Of a stretch of 7,037 nucleotides of DNA, positions 5,999 to 7,037 are shown piece after piece. Under the pieces are notes generated by a model. The model was given only the letters and a program-made list of their open reading frames with translations, was not told the DNA's origin and ran no database searches. Origin of the DNA: an uncultured Bdellovibrio sp. (lineage in GTDB: Bacteria > Bdellovibrionota > Bdellovibrionia > Bdellovibrionales > Bdellovibrionaceae); NCBI GenBank assembly GCA_946480995.1, contig CAMLMF010000125.1, forward strand, positions 1 through 7,037, written 5' to 3'. Position 1 is the first letter of the stretch. Each line of letters starts with the position of its first letter. The position numbers and the translations under genes were made by a program.

Positions 5999-6836
5999 GA
6001 AAATACCCCTCTACTTGCTGGAAACGCTCTCTATTCTTTCTGAAGAACAATCTTTAGTAAAAACCGCGCAACGTCTGCAAACGACCCAGCCGACGGTTTC
6101 GCGACAGCTCAAGCAGTTGCAGGGATATTTCAAAAGCCCTTTATTTGAAAATCAGGGTCGCAACAAAAAGTTGACCCTCCTAGGTCAGAAAATTTCGGCG
6201 CGAATGCAAGAGCGCCTTGAAGGTCTTGAAGTTTCTTTGCAAGAAGCTCTTCTAGAGGACGAAAAACTTGAAAATTTACGCCTGCGCATTGGTGGACGTT
6301 TCGAGATTCTGCGTCGCTTAATTGCGCCTCTTGATTTCCCCTGCCAACTAGAGATGATCAGCATGGAAAGTGCAGATATCACGTCGGCTCTGAATAATTT
6401 AAGCTTGGACCTCGCAATTTCTCAGCAGGAAGTTCCAACGAATGAATATATTCGCAAGATTTTATTTAAAGATGAATGGTGCTTGATCGTTCCGCGCAAA
6501 TTCACAAAAGATTCTTTATCCACGTGGAACGAGCTCTGCTCTGCATATCCGTACGCGGCTTATATTTCACAATGGCCTCTTGGTAAAATGCTTGTGAGTG
6601 CCGCAAGTATTTCCGAATATCCGCAAGAAGCATTCGTCTTTTCTGATTGGGAAACCATTGAAAAGCGAGTACAGAATGGCCTGAACTGGGCGATTGTGCC
6701 AAGCAGCTTTGTGCAAGGAAACAAGAGTTATCAGATTTTGAATTTGAAAACTTCTTTAGAAAAGCCTTTTTACATCTATATGAAGAAGTCACTGCGTAAA
6801 CATGCTTTATTAGATTTTGTTTTAGAAAAAACTTAG
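5997..6836 (+). CDS. LysR-family transcriptional regulator, 279 aa
   Basis: Residues about 3-62 form the winged helix-turn-helix typical of LysR regulators: a first helix (YLLETLSILSE), SLVKTAQRLQ, the recognition helix region TTQPTVSRQLKQLQ (29-42), then SPLFENQGRNKKLTLLGQ as the wing. Residues about 65-90 are the linker helix (ARMQERLEGLEVSLQEALLE). Residues 95-279 would be the ligand-binding effector domain, with the LDLAISQQ strand (137-144) and WCLIVP (161-166) in the usual places. At 279 residues it is slightly short for the family (around 300). The start is fixed: TAA at 5988-5990 blocks extension upstream in frame, and the N-terminus aligns with normal LysR starts. No ribosome binding site is seen. 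The ligand is unknown; self-regulation and control of the divergent exported protein are inferred from the two palindromes. Confidence 0.92.
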   Translation: MKIPLYLLETLSILSEEQSLVKTAQRLQTTQPTVSRQLKQLQGYFKSPLFENQGRNKKLTLLGQKISARMQERLEGLEVSLQEALLEDEKLENLRLRIGGRFEILRRLIAPLDFPCQLEMISMESADITSALNNLSLDLAISQQEVPTNEYIRKILFKDEWCLIVPRKFTKDSLSTWNELCSAYPYAAYISQWPLGKMLVSAASISEYPQEAFVFSDWETIEKRVQNGLNWAIVPSSFVQGNKSYQILNLKTSLEKPFYIYMKKSLRKHALLDFVLEKT

Positions 6837-7037
6837 TGGACGCCGTCAAAAGGTTTATTTGTATCTTTGGCGCCGCGCTGTTCGCGTACTGTTTCGCAGA
6901 AACTTTTTATCGCCTTATACGATAGATTTGCAGCTTTAATTTGTTCGGCAACCGAGTACTGTACTTTCCTAGTATCCGCTAAGTCCTGGGGACTGCGCGG
7001 TGGACTGATCTTTTCGTTCAAGGAATCATACCATTTG
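6833..7037 (-). CDS. C-terminal part of a gene leaving the right edge, unknown product
   Basis: The frame is open from the right edge to TAA (complement of 6833-6835). It gives about 67 residues with a plausible composition, opening KWYDSLNEKISPPRSP and continuing into a likely amphipathic helix (VQYSVAEQIKAANLSYKAIKSF) and a charged tail ending DGVH. An internal TTG at 7021-7019 could be a start, but no ribosome binding site precedes it and the frame stays open upstream, so the true start is probably outside the window. The single cysteine and absence of hydrophobic segments suggest a soluble domain. Its stop overlaps the stop of the LysR gene by 4 bp, tail to tail. No family recognised. Confidence 0.6.
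   Translation of the reverse strand, partial: KWYDSLNEKISPPRSPQDLADTRKVQYSVAEQIKAANLSYKAIKSFCETVREQRGAKDTNKPFDGVH

Noticed and set aside
5829..6050. 73-codon minus-strand frame across the LysR/exported-protein intergenic region
   Set aside because: It overlaps the starts of two well-supported genes, reads through the AT-rich palindromes as low-complexity Tyr/Ile, and has no family features.
7019..7021. TTG at 7021-7019 as the start of a complete 62-aa gene
   Set aside because: The frame continues open to the window edge with protein-like residues and no ribosome binding site precedes the TTG, so a gene cut by the window is more likely.

Overview
The window looks like part of the chromosome of a Gram-negative bacterium. 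It encodes a lipoprotein with a typical lipobox, a probable outer-membrane beta-barrel, two small exported proteins and a LysR-type regulator. Moderate GC, many exported hypothetical proteins and a large lipid-anchored metzincin protease would fit a Bdellovibrio-like predatory bacterium. That placement is inference from gene style; there is no rRNA or other marker to prove it. I see no insertion sequence, integrase, tRNA, CRISPR array or phage gene.

Layout, left to right. (1) Bases 1-79 probably hold the tail of a plus-strand gene entering from the left. A strongly structured stretch follows (hairpins to about 145), whose last hairpin can terminate the minus-strand gene at 162-749. That gene encodes a 195-residue exported protein with six cysteines in its mature part. 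(2) Bases 750-1137 are a 388-bp divergent intergenic region without a credible gene but rich in inverted repeats and GATC sites. (3) Bases 1138-5375 hold two plus-strand genes in a likely operon: a 278-residue outer-membrane beta-barrel candidate and, 62 bp later, a 1112-residue lipoprotein metzincin with HELGHNLGLRH and a Met-turn. A near-perfect intrinsic terminator at 5374-5402 closes the unit. (4) Bases 5414-5890 (minus) encode a 158-residue exported protein. It diverges from a LysR-family regulator at 5997-6836 (plus). The 106 bp between them hold two adjacent palindromes, one of which runs into the regulator's start codon. (5) The regulator ends tail to tail, overlapping by 4 bp, with a minus-strand gene that leaves the window at the right edge.

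Working together: the barrel and the protease are plausibly co-expressed at the outer membrane, but whether they interact is unknown. The LysR protein most likely controls itself, and perhaps the divergent exported protein, through the palindromes. The most interesting points are the protease with its long Ala/Lys/Ser-rich insertion before the active site, and the regulator's apparently near-leaderless, self-occluding start region. No multi-gene system of a clearly new kind is visible.
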